From a virus, in the IMG/VR virus record IMGVR_UViG_3300042289_000986, positions 62,001-126,000 of that record: DNA of 64,000 bases. One strand, 5' to 3'. The notes under the pieces were generated by a model. The model had not been told where the DNA came from. It worked only from the letters and a program-made list of their open reading frames with translations, and searched no databases. Below, piece after piece: positions 38,598 through 47,322 of this stretch (position 1 is the first letter of the stretch; every line of letters starts with the position of its first letter). Position numbers and translations under genes: made by a program.

Positions 38598-39390
38598 CGA
38601 TTTAATTTTATTGGAAGAATCTTTTTCTCATATAAAGTTCTTTGATAAAAATCACACTTATACAATTAATAATAAACCAGCAAAAGAATCTGTTTCTGGT
38701 TTATTGAAAAATTTTGAAAAACCTTTTGAATCTGAAAAAATTGCAGGTTTTGTTGCGACAAGAGATCAAAAATCAGTAGAACAAGTTTTATCTGAATGGG
38801 AATTTGCAAAAAATTATTCATGTCATAAGGGATCAGAATTTCATTTATTTGTTGAAAATTATTTTAATAGAAAACAAATCACGATAGATTCAAAATCTTT
38901 AAAATTATTTTTTGATTCTAATCAAAGTTTTTATGATAACCAATCAACCGAAAAATACTATAAAGAGTTAGCACATTTAATAAAAAATTTTTTAAATTTT
39001 TATGATTGGTGGAAAAAAGATCATGTATTAATTAAATCTGAGTTTGTTGTTGGTGATGAAGAAAATGGTATTTGCGGAACTATCGACAACCTTTCTTATA
39101 ATAAGAAAACAAAAGAATTAGTTATTTTTGATTATAAAACTAATAAAGAAATTAAAAAAAGAAATCCAAGAGATGAAACATTTTTAAAACCAATCCAATA
39201 TTTGTCTCATTGTGAATACATAAAATACAGCCTTCAATTAAATTTATATCAATATATAATTGAAAAAAATTCACCATTCAAAGTTCCAAAGTCATATATT
39301 GTTTGGGTGGCTGATAAAGAAAACTATGAATTGATGCAAACGTTACAACTTCAAAAAGAAGCAAAAATGTTAATAGAATACTATAAATAG
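38548..39390 (+). CDS. RecB-like PD-(D/E)xK nuclease
   Basis: About 280 residues, ATG at 38548 preferred. 'SCHKGSEFHLF' (His of motif alpha), 'LIKSEFVVGDEENGICGTIDNL' (Glu and Asp), 'LVIFDYKTNK' (D-x-K) and 'SLQLNLYQYII' (QxxxY) reproduce the RecB/Cas4/AddB nuclease motifs. It probably trims dsDNA or ssDNA ends in phage recombination. The start overlaps the AAA gene by 50 bp. Confidence 0.8.
   Translation: MEIPKKKIKNKLDLGFDDLILLEESFSHIKFFDKNHTYTINNKPAKESVSGLLKNFEKPFESEKIAGFVATRDQKSVEQVLSEWEFAKNYSCHKGSEFHLFVENYFNRKQITIDSKSLKLFFDSNQSFYDNQSTEKYYKELAHLIKNFLNFYDWWKKDHVLIKSEFVVGDEENGICGTIDNLSYNKKTKELVIFDYKTNKEIKKRNPRDETFLKPIQYLSHCEYIKYSLQLNLYQYIIEKNSPFKVPKSYIVWVADKENYELMQTLQLQKEAKMLIEYYK
39382..39389 (+). 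promoter_or_regulatory. Late-promoter octamer TATAAATA
   Basis: Exact T4 late octamer overlapping the nuclease stop, 6 nt before the ATG at 39396. Confidence 0.68.
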
Positions 39391-39395
39391 TATTA

Positions 39396-39902
39396 ATGAG
39401 ATCAAAAGACCAAATTTTACTAGAAAATGCATATTCAAGCATTTTATCAAAAGACAACGATATTGAAATGGGTATGCCAGAAGAAAACCCTGAAGCTCCT
39501 TTTTCGTGTGATCATTTAGCAGAAAGAGAAGAAGAGGCTATGGCAAAATCTAATCTTTATGCTATCTGTAAACACGCAAAATCTCTTTTAGACTCATTGG
39601 AGTCTGGCGCACATTTAGAACCTTGGCAATTAGAAAAAATTGCAATTGTAAATGATAACATTCAAAGTGTTTCTCAAGTAGCAGAGTATGAAGCTGGTGC
39701 TCAATCTGAAGAATTTGATATCAATGATATTGATAGTATGGATAAACCAGAAAGTATCCAAAGAGAATCAAAAGAAACTAAAGAAAAGGGAAATCCTTGG
39801 GCAATATGTAACAAATCAACAGGTGGTAAAAAAGAAAACCCAGAAAAATTTGAAAAATGTGTCAAAGGGGTAAAGAAAAAAACTGGTTATAAAAAGAAAT
39901 AA
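39396..39902 (+). CDS. Candidate internal head protein
   Basis: 168 residues: 'MRSKDQILLENAYSSIL' (shared motif, L-L-E then AY), an acidic/helical centre, and a basic Cys-containing C-terminal module 'NPWAICNKSTGG...ENPEKFEKCVKGVKKKTG' that I recall from other phage proteins. The basic end may bind DNA. A perfect late octamer upstream. Prohead targeting is inferred from the N-terminus. Confidence 0.6.
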   Translation: MRSKDQILLENAYSSILSKDNDIEMGMPEENPEAPFSCDHLAEREEEAMAKSNLYAICKHAKSLLDSLESGAHLEPWQLEKIAIVNDNIQSVSQVAEYEAGAQSEEFDINDIDSMDKPESIQRESKETKEKGNPWAICNKSTGGKKENPEKFEKCVKGVKKKTGYKKK

Positions 39903-39946
39903 TTTTATAGAAATGGGAACAAACCAAGATAAATAATATTACAACT

Positions 39947-40786
39947 ATGAATGATCCATTAGCAAACGCATACTTAAAAATCCTTGAGGAAGGTGTTCCT
40001 TCAAGCGAAGTAAAAGGTACAACAACTAAACCAAGCGATGCTCCTTACGGAGACAAGAAAAATAATCTTGTTAAAAAAGTTTCGCCAAAATCAGCAACCG
40101 AAAATGCTGACAGTGAAATGGATGATGTTGAAGAAGCTCCAGCCGAATTAACATCAAATGGATCAGACGGAGAAGCTAAAAAATTAGGAGAAGCATCCAA
40201 TCCTTTTGATGCTCTCTTTAATAAAATTTTAGAAGAAGAAGAAGCATTCAATTTCTCAACTGAAGACAATTCTTTGGAACCAGATTCATCATTTGATATG
40301 AATACAAATGATGATGGTCTTGATGAATTTGATGATGAAACAGAAGAAACAGAAGGCGAAGAAGTAACACTCACACTAAGTCGTGAATTAGCTGAAAAAC
40401 TTCACGAAGCTTTGATGGGAGTTCTCGAAAATTCCGAAGAAGAATCAGAAGATTTGGGTGAAGAAGGTGAAGAAGGTGAAGAAGGTGAAGAAGGTGAAGA
40501 AATCGAAGAAACTGAAGAAGTTAAAGAAGAAGCAGTAGATGCTGAAGTCGTAGGACATGCTTTAGTTGATTCTGAAAAACTCAATAAAGGTTTGAACAGT
40601 CATTCAAACAAAGTTGTAAAGGGAGCAGTTCCTGTTACAAGTAAATCAGCCGAAACACCACAAACAGGAAAAGGTTGTGATGGAGAATTAAAATCACATT
40701 CAACAGAACCAGCAGTAAAAAAACTTCAAAGTAAAAAAGATAATGTTGGTGGAGTAACTGTTGGAAAAACATTGTTTGACAATTAA
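39947..40786 (+). CDS. Highly acidic head/scaffold-type protein
   Basis: 279 residues, strongly acidic, with a Glu/Gly repeat (about residues 170-186). N-terminus 'MNDPLANAYLKILEEG' contains L-E-E. The motif 'EVTLTLSRELAEKLHEALMGVLE' (about 140-162) looks like a helical module. GATAAATA lies 11 nt upstream, and a strong terminator follows. T4-type heads contain acidic core proteins processed by the prohead protease; this could be one. Function inferred from composition. Confidence 0.5.
   Translation: MNDPLANAYLKILEEGVPSSEVKGTTTKPSDAPYGDKKNNLVKKVSPKSATENADSEMDDVEEAPAELTSNGSDGEAKKLGEASNPFDALFNKILEEEEAFNFSTEDNSLEPDSSFDMNTNDDGLDEFDDETEETEGEEVTLTLSRELAEKLHEALMGVLENSEEESEDLGEEGEEGEEGEEGEEIEETEEVKEEAVDAEVVGHALVDSEKLNKGLNSHSNKVVKGAVPVTSKSAETPQTGKGCDGELKSHSTEPAVKKLQSKKDNVGGVTVGKTLFDN
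40457..40501 (+). repeat. Tandem GGTGAAGAA repeat, 5 copies
   Basis: Five exact copies of a 9-bp unit encoding Gly-Glu-Glu in frame within the acidic protein. Copy number probably varies by slippage. Confidence 0.95.
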
Positions 40787-40809
40787 TTAAAATATTAAAA
40801 TAAAGTTAA

Positions 40810-40836
40810 AAACCCCGCAATCGCGGGGTTTTTTCT
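40810..40836 (+). terminator. Intrinsic terminator
   Basis: AACCCCGC/GCGGGGTT stem with an AATC loop followed by a T run, 24 bp after the acidic-protein stop. Confidence 0.92.
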
Positions 40837-40851
40837 TTGTAAGTACTAGTA

Positions 40852-41208
40852 ATGGATTTTAAATCATACTACTCTTTGAATAAACAAGAAAAGGATTTGC
40901 TTAGTCCTAATACAGGGTCACACCATCATCAATCTTTAAACAGATTGGTAGGATCTGGATTAAATCGCAAACACGCTAACTTTGTTGCTCGTAAAGAAAC
41001 TGAAAAAGAACACCTTCATCCCAAAGTTACCAGTTGTTATAAAAACAAAAAAGATGAAAACTTAACACCATTTGAAGCAAAAGACATTATGAATAAATTT
41101 GGTTTATATCCAACTGATGAAGAACCAAAAAAAGCAATTAAACAATTGGGAGTTTATTTATACAAGACCGGACCAGATACATATATTTTAAAATATATGG
41201 GACAATAA
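40852..41208 (+). CDS. Hypothetical protein
   Basis: 118 residues. 'NTGSHHHQSLNRLVGSGLNRKHANFV' and a C-terminal 'LGVYLYKTGPDTYILKYMGQ'. TGTAAGTA ends 6 nt before the ATG. A late gene just before the neck-protein candidate; possibly virion-associated. Not recognised. Confidence 0.5.
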   Translation: MDFKSYYSLNKQEKDLLSPNTGSHHHQSLNRLVGSGLNRKHANFVARKETEKEHLHPKVTSCYKNKKDENLTPFEAKDIMNKFGLYPTDEEPKKAIKQLGVYLYKTGPDTYILKYMGQ

Positions 41209-41209
41209 A

Positions 41210-41839
41210 ATGGAAAAGCTAAGATTTTTAGATAAAAGACTTAACGGCAACGAAAGAAGAAACTTTGATCGTTGGTGGTATGAACAAATTGGTATATATG
41301 GACAAGGTGTAACATATTACACAAACCAAACAACTTTAAGTAGTGCATATCATCTTTATGGTGAAAACCCTAGTGCTGGTTTTGGAAATCCAAACGATAT
41401 GGTAGTCATGTTAAATTTAAATAATGATTCATATCTTCTTTCAAAATTTGGAATTGTTGCAGATAGTGATGTAACTGGAGTTATACACCCAAAACACTTT
41501 ACAGCGGTGTATGGATTATCTTCTGAACCAAAAATGGGGGATTTGATGAGGTTGACGGAATTTGGTGCTGACAGAATCAACTATCCAAAAAGAGGCGCAA
41601 CAATATATGAAATAACCGAAGTTGTTGATGAGTTTCAATTTAATCCTCTTGGTGGTCATTACGTTTGGTTTTTCAAAGCGAAACGTTATGATTATAGTTA
41701 TGAAACTGGAAGTCCAGGACCAGGACAAGGTAATAACGGTCTAGATGATAATGATACAATCGAACAGGCTTCTCTAAACAACTTCAACTACATTGATGAT
41801 AATACTTGTAGTAATACTTCTGTTTATGGTGAATATTAA
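41210..41839 (+). CDS. Neck / head-completion protein candidate (gp14-like)
   Basis: 209 residues. 'RRNFDRWWYEQIGIYGQGVTYYT', 'LYGENPSAGF', 'KFGIVADSDVTGVIHPKHF' and 'YVWFFKAKRYDYSYE' follow the order of T4-type gp14 neck proteins as I recall them. It lies 1 bp after the previous gene and about 3 kb upstream of the sheath, where head-to-tail connectors usually occur. Composition fits a beta-rich virion protein. Confidence 0.55.
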   Translation: MEKLRFLDKRLNGNERRNFDRWWYEQIGIYGQGVTYYTNQTTLSSAYHLYGENPSAGFGNPNDMVVMLNLNNDSYLLSKFGIVADSDVTGVIHPKHFTAVYGLSSEPKMGDLMRLTEFGADRINYPKRGATIYEITEVVDEFQFNPLGGHYVWFFKAKRYDYSYETGSPGPGQGNNGLDDNDTIEQASLNNFNYIDDNTCSNTSVYGEY

Positions 41840-42141
41840 TATTTTTCGTAATTGAAGTTCTTTTCTGAAAAATCATCATAACAAACATCTATTTGATATT
41901 CATCCCTTAGAATTTTTCTTAAAAAAATATTTTCCGTTGCTTCCATATATTTGTAAACTTCTAGTGGTTTAATTTCAATCTTGGAAAATGGGATATTTTT
42001 TTCTTGGGCTTTATCAGCTATAATGTTTACTGCTTCGTATAAAGACATCCATTTGGCCCAAGTAGAAGCTTCTTGATGTACTACTTCAAACTTTTTTTGT
42101 TTATTTTTTTTCATATATTTAAGAAACTTTTTTATCATCAA
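41836..42141 (-). CDS. Hypothetical protein
   Basis: 101 residues, Lys-rich start and a helical body containing 'WAKWMSLYEAVNIIADKAQ'. Overlaps the end of the neck candidate by 4 bp and the next minus-strand gene by 23 bp. Not recognised. Confidence 0.45.
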   Translation of the reverse strand: MMIKKFLKYMKKNKQKKFEVVHQEASTWAKWMSLYEAVNIIADKAQEKNIPFSKIEIKPLEVYKYMEATENIFLRKILRDEYQIDVCYDDFSEKNFNYEKY

Positions 42142-42535
42142 CTAAAGGAACTCCTGTTACACTCGGAATGTTTAATGGTTCTGTTACTCTTGCAACAACA
42201 AATTGAATATTAACAGAATTTTTCTTTTTACAAGAAGCGCAATCAAATTCTACTTTTTCGTTTTCATCTGGTAAAAACGTCATGATATTTTTAGAATTAC
42301 AATATGCACATTCTAATATTGTGGACAATGGTTCTAATTTTTCTAATTGTTTTTGTTTAGTTTTCTCAACAAAATAGTTGTTAATAATATTGGCTAAAAA
42401 AGAAAAGGTAACATATTGAAAAACAAACATTAACAAAAAAGATCCCCAAAAACTAACACCAAATAAATAAAAACCAAATGCACCCAAAGAAGAAATAGAA
42501 AATACAAGTGCTGTTGAAAATAAAGCTTTTTTCAT
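42119..42535 (-). CDS. Membrane protein with zinc-ribbon segment
   Basis: 138 residues. Two membrane helices (about 5-25 and 29-55), a charged helix, then two Cys pairs 'CAYCNSKN' and 'CASCKKKN' (about 95-120) that look like a zinc ribbon in the cytoplasm. Function unknown. Confidence 0.55.
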   Translation of the reverse strand: MKKALFSTALVFSISSLGAFGFYLFGVSFWGSFLLMFVFQYVTFSFLANIINNYFVEKTKQKQLEKLEPLSTILECAYCNSKNIMTFLPDENEKVEFDCASCKKKNSVNIQFVVARVTEPLNIPSVTGVPLVDDKKVS

Positions 42536-42579
42536 TTATACTAAGTTAACAAATTATAAACAGTTTGTCAACTTAAAAA

Positions 42580-43077
42580 TCAAGGTAATTGAATTTGGAT
42601 TGTGTTTCCTTGAATTGGAGAAGAGTTTATTGGTATATCTTTTGGAACAAAAACTGGATTCTGTGATGGTTGTTGCTCTGCCATATTAGTTATTTCACCT
42701 ATTTTTAACCCCACATCTTTAATCAAAGAAATGGCTTTTTTTGATTTTCCATATAGCTGAATTAAATCACTTTTTTGTTCTGGTGTTAATGTTGGGTTAT
42801 TTTTAATGCATTGTGCAATTTTAGACATACCCGTCATTAAATAAACAAAACTGTCTGAGAGATCATCCACAATCGTTTGTAATGGCCAAGGGAAAGCAAC
42901 TGATGCGTCTGGTGGTGGTGTTGTTAAATTATCAGTTGGAAAGTTTCTTTGGTTTTGATAATTATAGCCGTCTTTAGTTGGTATAGGAGCAAAGTCTTTT
43001 CTTGGTGGTGCATTGTATGCTGGATACTGTGCAGGACCCCTATCATAGACTTCTTCTATAATTTTTTCCAAATTCAT
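42580..43077 (-). CDS. Hypothetical protein with IxE N-terminal motif
   Basis: 165 residues. 'MNLEKIIEEVYDRGP' holds I-E-E, then a Pro/Tyr/Asn-rich linker (about 15-55) and a helical domain ('QTIVDDLSDSFVYLMTGMSKIAQCIKNN'). Candidate prohead-targeted protein. It abuts the next minus-strand gene. Confidence 0.5.
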   Translation of the reverse strand: MNLEKIIEEVYDRGPAQYPAYNAPPRKDFAPIPTKDGYNYQNQRNFPTDNLTTPPPDASVAFPWPLQTIVDDLSDSFVYLMTGMSKIAQCIKNNPTLTPEQKSDLIQLYGKSKKAISLIKDVGLKIGEITNMAEQQPSQNPVFVPKDIPINSSPIQGNTIQIQLP

Positions 43078-43260
43078 TTACTTGACTACACCAACCTTCG
43101 ATAAATTGCCACATCTAGCACAAACCCATTTACATTCTTTTACTACTTGTTTGTCTTGTGGGTTTGTTTTTTCGGTGATTTTACCATGAATTGATGCGCC
43201 ACAAAAATGACAAGCAATTGGTCTGTTTTCAACCGTCATATAATGGGTGTTGTTGTTCAT
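43078..43260 (-). CDS. Small zinc-ribbon protein
   Basis: 60 residues with two CxxC pairs ('CHFCGA' and 'CARCGN') plus a Cys before the second, typical of a rubredoxin-like zinc site. AGTAAATA stands 4 nt before the ATG. Function unknown; possibly a late protein. Confidence 0.6.
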   Translation of the reverse strand: MNNNTHYMTVENRPIACHFCGASIHGKITEKTNPQDKQVVKECKWVCARCGNLSKVGVVK

Positions 43261-43267
43261 GTTATAT

Positions 43268-44059
43268 TTACTTAGTATTCGAAGGTTTCCAAGTGTTCTT
43301 TTCGTTTTCTAATTTTTCAACAACAAATTTAACAAATTCAGATCTTACAATATCTTCTTTTGTAAATTGAAACCTATGAATACCGAATTTTTTAGATTCT
43401 TCACAAGTAAAAAGATCACAAATTTTTGAAAAACCACCTGCTTTATTTTCTGGTAAATCTGATTGCATGGGGTCACCACAAAAGATTATTTTGGAAAATT
43501 CTCCCATTCTGGTAATTGTCGTAATAAGTTCACGAAAACTAATATTTTGACATTCATCTACAATAATACATTTAGTAGCCCAGTGCAAACCTCGAATATA
43601 ATTTACTGGTGTCGCATTAAATCTTTCATCATTTCTTAATCTGTTGATTGATGCTTTATCTAAAAGTTCTTCGAGTTTTTCCATGAAAGGTACCATGTAT
43701 GCTTCAAACTTCTCATCAATAGTTCCTGGTAAATATCCGATTTTACTATCTGCGCTTTCTACTGCGCTTCTTACAAAGATTATGTCAGATATTTTTTTAT
43801 TTCTTAAAAGATGAAGTGCGGCATAAACAGCAGTAATTGTTTTTGATACACCTGCTGGTCCTTCTACAAACACACATCTAGTATTTTTATCTAAAAGAAT
43901 TTCAATTAATTCTTTTTGTTTTTTAGTCCAAGGAAGTTCTTTGATAAAGAAATCAAATGCAACCTTGTCTCTTTGATAAACATAAGGAGACGTATCCTTG
44001 GAAGTTTCCATGTTTTTTTCCAACGAAGACTCTTTACGACGAGTTTTCTTTTTAGTCAT
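43268..44059 (-). CDS. phoH: PhoH-like ATPase
   Basis: 263 residues. 'VEGPAGVSKTITAVYAAL' is the P-loop but with Ser at the position of the second conserved Gly (normally GKT). Then 'FVRSAVESADSKIGYLPGTI', 'IIVDECQNIS' (Walker B) and 'KIIFCGDPMQSDL' are clear PhoH-family blocks. PhoH is a superfamily 1-like ATPase widespread in T4-type marine phages, with suspected RNA-related roles. Expected to bind ATP despite the substitution, but activity is unknown. Confidence 0.88.
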   Translation of the reverse strand: MTKKKTRRKESSLEKNMETSKDTSPYVYQRDKVAFDFFIKELPWTKKQKELIEILLDKNTRCVFVEGPAGVSKTITAVYAALHLLRNKKISDIIFVRSAVESADSKIGYLPGTIDEKFEAYMVPFMEKLEELLDKASINRLRNDERFNATPVNYIRGLHWATKCIIVDECQNISFRELITTITRMGEFSKIIFCGDPMQSDLPENKAGGFSKICDLFTCEESKKFGIHRFQFTKEDIVRSEFVKFVVEKLENEKNTWKPSNTK

Positions 44060-44076
44060 GATTTTTTAAAAATTAA

Positions 44077-44436
44077 TTAAAACGGAGCACTGTAAGTTAA
44101 TGAATCTGGTTTAGTATCTTTTTTAACTTCTGTTTGATTGTTTGTTGTTTTTGGCGGGAGATTTTTTGACATTAAAACTTTTATAAGTTTTTCTTTTCTT
44201 GCATTATCCATTTGGTCAAAGTTTAAATTTTCTAATTGTTTTATCAGATCATCAGATTCTTCTTCTGAAACGTTTTCATCTTCAGTTGCCGATGTAAGAG
44301 GTTCTAATGCTGCTTGTAATCCTTCTTTTTCTCTTTGACCAAGCATTCTACCTAATGGTTCAAACTTCTTTTTTAAAGTTTCTTGGTCTAAAGTAGCTAC
44401 AGTTTCTAAAAATATTTTTTCAAATCTAGTGTTCAT
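44077..44436 (-). CDS. Hypothetical acidic protein
   Basis: 119 residues from the ATG at 44436 ('MNTRFEKIFLETVATL'). Middle region acidic ('TEDENVSEEESDDLIKQLEN'), Pro/Thr/Lys-rich tail. The N-terminus resembles the shared short motif loosely (F-L-E in place of L-x-E). Not recognised. Confidence 0.45.
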   Translation of the reverse strand: MNTRFEKIFLETVATLDQETLKKKFEPLGRMLGQREKEGLQAALEPLTSATEDENVSEEESDDLIKQLENLNFDQMDNARKEKLIKVLMSKNLPPKTTNNQTEVKKDTKPDSLTYSAPF

Positions 44437-44444
44437 AATTTTAA

Positions 44445-44720
44445 TTACCAATCTTTACAAGCTTGATATCTTGGTGTTCCAGGTTTAGCACTAGAACATT
44501 TATGTCTAGCACGAAATGATTTTTTGCGTTTTGTGTTTCCTGATTTACCTGTTACGCGAACTCCTTTTTGGCCCCAATGTATTCTTTTATATCCACCTTT
44601 AGGATTTTTAACACATTTCATCCATTTTTTACCTTTTGAAGTAGAAGACGTTTTTCCTGTTACCTTTGTACAGTTGGATTCTGTAAGTATTGTTGATACA
44701 AGTAAATCAAACTTATTCAT
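44445..44720 (-). CDS. Small basic Cys-containing protein, LxE N-terminus
   Basis: 91 residues. 'MNKFDLLVSTILTES' (L-T-E) then a basic module: 'KWMKCVKNPKGGYKRIHWG', 'RVTGKSGNTKRKKSFRARHKC' and 'TPRYQACKDW'. I recall this module from T4-type phages and giant viruses. AATAAGTA stands 5 nt before the ATG. DNA binding within the capsid is a reasonable inference. Confidence 0.6.
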   Translation of the reverse strand: MNKFDLLVSTILTESNCTKVTGKTSSTSKGKKWMKCVKNPKGGYKRIHWGQKGVRVTGKSGNTKRKKSFRARHKCSSAKPGTPRYQACKDW

Positions 44721-44778
44721 AATATTACTTATTCAAAGACAACACTAAAACAAATTAATAAAAATTGGTAAAAATAAA

Positions 44779-44786
44779 GATAAATA
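44779..44786 (+). promoter_or_regulatory. Late-promoter-like octamer
   Basis: GATAAATA, 12 nt before the ATG of the tail sheath; wider spacing than most. Confidence 0.5.
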
Positions 44787-44798
44787 GTATTATAAAAT

Positions 44799-47288
44799 AT
44801 GGCAACAAGAACAATAGCATCACCTGGTGTACAAATAAATGAAATTGATCTCAGTATTATTTCCAGACCAATCGGTTTAACAGACGTATTCATTACTGGA
44901 TTTGCTGATCAAGGCCCAACTGAAGATTTTGTTAGTATTGGAAGTCTTTCTGAATTTGAACAAGTTTATGGAAGTCCAAAAAATGCAGCAGAAAGATATC
45001 TTTATCATTCTGCAAAACAAATTTTATTAAATTCACCTGCTAACCTTTTAGTTTCCAGAATGCCTTATGGATCTGGTGGTGGTGAAGGGTACTCCAATCA
45101 ATATAGTGCTTTGGTATTTCCTATCAGAAACCAAGGTGTGGGTAGTAATATATTTGGGGTAACTACTATTACAGTTCAAACAAATGGAAGTGGGTTTACA
45201 ACAATTCCAAGTATTGAAATTGTTGGTGGTGGACCAAATGGAACAAACCCACCAATAAAAGCTACAGCAAGAGCAGTGATGGGTCTTTTTAGTGGTCTTT
45301 CGGGTGTGGCAGCAATTGAAATTACTAATCCTGGATATGGGTATGTTACAGCACCATCCGTTCAAATAATAGGCGGAACTCCATCTATCGCCGCAGTTGC
45401 TAATGCAACTATTTCATTAATTGGACAGGTTACAAATAACTATGAAACAAGTTTAAGTTATGTTTTAGAAGAACCGATTTCAATGCTTCTCACAGAAGAG
45501 CAATATGAAAAACTTGTACAAAATGATATTCGTTGGTTTTCTTCATATAGTCCAACAATTAATGGATTCGATGAAATTGGTAAAGCTGGTTTAATTATTC
45601 TAAATAATTCCAAAACAACAGTCAATAATTTATATGAAGGATATTATATCAGTATTGCTGATAATTCAGAAGTAAATCCTGCAACCGATTATACGGCTGT
45701 AACTGGTGTTAAATCTGTTAATACAATTAATAACAATCAAACACAATCTTATATTTCTATTCCACAAACAAGATTAAATTTTAGCTTGACACAATCATAC
45801 TCTTCATTTGGAGGAACCAGTATTTCACAAACAATTGAAAATTATCCAATTGGATATGATTTTGGAACAAGATCGTTTAATGATAGTTTATTAATTACTT
45901 TATTCAAAATTAATTCGAATCAATATGGTCAAGATACTGTAACTTTAGATTATAGTGTTGCCGAAGGATTTGCTGGATCTCTTTATTCAAAGAGAACTCA
46001 GAATAATCCTGGTGGCGGAACACCAGATAGCTTTTATATTGATACTGTAATCAATAACTCTTCAAATAATTTGAAAGTTTTCACAAATCCATATATTTCC
46101 ACAAGAGGATCTTGGATTTCTGATGATGGTAATCCTACTAAATCAATTAGAGTTTCTGGTGCTGCTAAAAATCTTTATTCAATAGGTGTTTATACATCTG
46201 ATACAGATTTTTCAGCTAAAGAAGTAGGAAACGTTCCTCTTAAATTACAACGCATTTTAAGAAAAATCGAAAATGATGATGAGATGAACATCGATGTTGT
46301 AGCTGAATGTGGTTTATCAACCATATGGGCTGGTGCTAGAATGCGCTCATTAGATCCTACTATTGAAGATACTAGAACAATATTTGATGAGACATATAAT
46401 GTAAACATTAGTACCATTAAATCTACTAATGGTTCAGCACCAACTGGTACTTTATATCAGTCTTATATTGATGTTGTTAATCAGTTCGTAGTTTTAGCAG
46501 ATAAAACCAAAAAAGATCATGTGTTTATTGCTGATCCTTTAAGATATATATTTGTTCAAGGTGAAAACTCAAAAACAAGCGAAAAACAAAATTACATATT
46601 CTCAACAGACATTTATTGGCCTCTAAAAAATATTTTTAGTTCTGTACAAAGTAGTTATGTAGCTGCTTATGGAAACTGGCTTAAAACAAATGATATAGTA
46701 ACAAATAAACAAGTTTGGGTTCCAAACTCTGGATATATTGCTGCTGTTTTTGCTGAAACATCACAGGCAGCATTCCCTTGGTCTGCACCTGCTGGTTTTA
46801 ATAGAGGTACATTAAATAATGTAACAGATATCGGTGTTAATCCAACACAGAAACAAAGAGATCTATTGTATAAAATGAATGTCAATCCTATTGCATTTTT
46901 CTCAAATGACGGATATGTCATTTATGGACAAAAAACAATGTATCGTAAACCATCTGCATTTGACAGAGTTAACGTTCGTAGATTGTTCCTTACACTTGAA
47001 AAAGAAACACAAGCATTGCTTAAATACTTTGTGTTTGAACCAAATACTTTTGCTACACGCAACAGATTAAAGGGTGCATTGATTCCTACATTTGACAAAG
47101 CAAAATTAAACGATGGTCTTTATGATTATCAATTAATTTGTGATGAAAGAAACAATACAGCAGATGTAATCGACAATAACGAATTAAAAATTTCGATTTA
47201 CATTAAACCAGTAAGAACTGCTGAATTTGTATTAGCAGACTTCATCGCCACAAGAACAGGAATTGATTTCGCTGAACTTAATGGTTAA
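44799..47288 (+). CDS. 18: Tail sheath protein (gp18)
   Basis: 829 residues. The start 'MATRTIASPGVQINEIDLS' and the end, with 'YVAAYGNWLKTNDIVT', 'PNSGYIAAVFAETSQ', 'FPWSAPAGFNRG' and 'VRRLFLTLEKE', are classic T4-type contractile sheath. The long variable middle (about 100-480, Gly/Thr/Asn-rich) forms surface domains. It polymerises around the tube and contracts to drive it through the host envelope. No SD; first gene of the late tail module. Confidence 0.95.
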   Translation: MATRTIASPGVQINEIDLSIISRPIGLTDVFITGFADQGPTEDFVSIGSLSEFEQVYGSPKNAAERYLYHSAKQILLNSPANLLVSRMPYGSGGGEGYSNQYSALVFPIRNQGVGSNIFGVTTITVQTNGSGFTTIPSIEIVGGGPNGTNPPIKATARAVMGLFSGLSGVAAIEITNPGYGYVTAPSVQIIGGTPSIAAVANATISLIGQVTNNYETSLSYVLEEPISMLLTEEQYEKLVQNDIRWFSSYSPTINGFDEIGKAGLIILNNSKTTVNNLYEGYYISIADNSEVNPATDYTAVTGVKSVNTINNNQTQSYISIPQTRLNFSLTQSYSSFGGTSISQTIENYPIGYDFGTRSFNDSLLITLFKINSNQYGQDTVTLDYSVAEGFAGSLYSKRTQNNPGGGTPDSFYIDTVINNSSNNLKVFTNPYISTRGSWISDDGNPTKSIRVSGAAKNLYSIGVYTSDTDFSAKEVGNVPLKLQRILRKIENDDEMNIDVVAECGLSTIWAGARMRSLDPTIEDTRTIFDETYNVNISTIKSTNGSAPTGTLYQSYIDVVNQFVVLADKTKKDHVFIADPLRYIFVQGENSKTSEKQNYIFSTDIYWPLKNIFSSVQSSYVAAYGNWLKTNDIVTNKQVWVPNSGYIAAVFAETSQAAFPWSAPAGFNRGTLNNVTDIGVNPTQKQRDLLYKMNVNPIAFFSNDGYVIYGQKTMYRKPSAFDRVNVRRLFLTLEKETQALLKYFVFEPNTFATRNRLKGALIPTFDKAKLNDGLYDYQLICDERNNTADVIDNNELKISIYIKPVRTAEFVLADFIATRTGIDFAELNG

Positions 47289-47308
47289 TCAAAAATATAG
47301 AATAAGGA

Positions 47309-47316
47309 GATAAATA
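47309..47316 (+). promoter_or_regulatory. Late-promoter-like octamer
   Basis: GATAAATA ending 6 nt before the tail-tube ATG at 47323. Confidence 0.62.
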
Positions 47317-47322
47317 TAATAT

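Noticed and set aside
40045-40584. Ser-rich minus-strand ORFs
   Set aside because: Antisense reflections of the Glu-rich acidic protein and its repeat.
45048-45365. 105-codon Cys/Trp-rich minus-strand ORF
   Set aside because: Antisense to the tail sheath gene; composition is an artefact of the frame.
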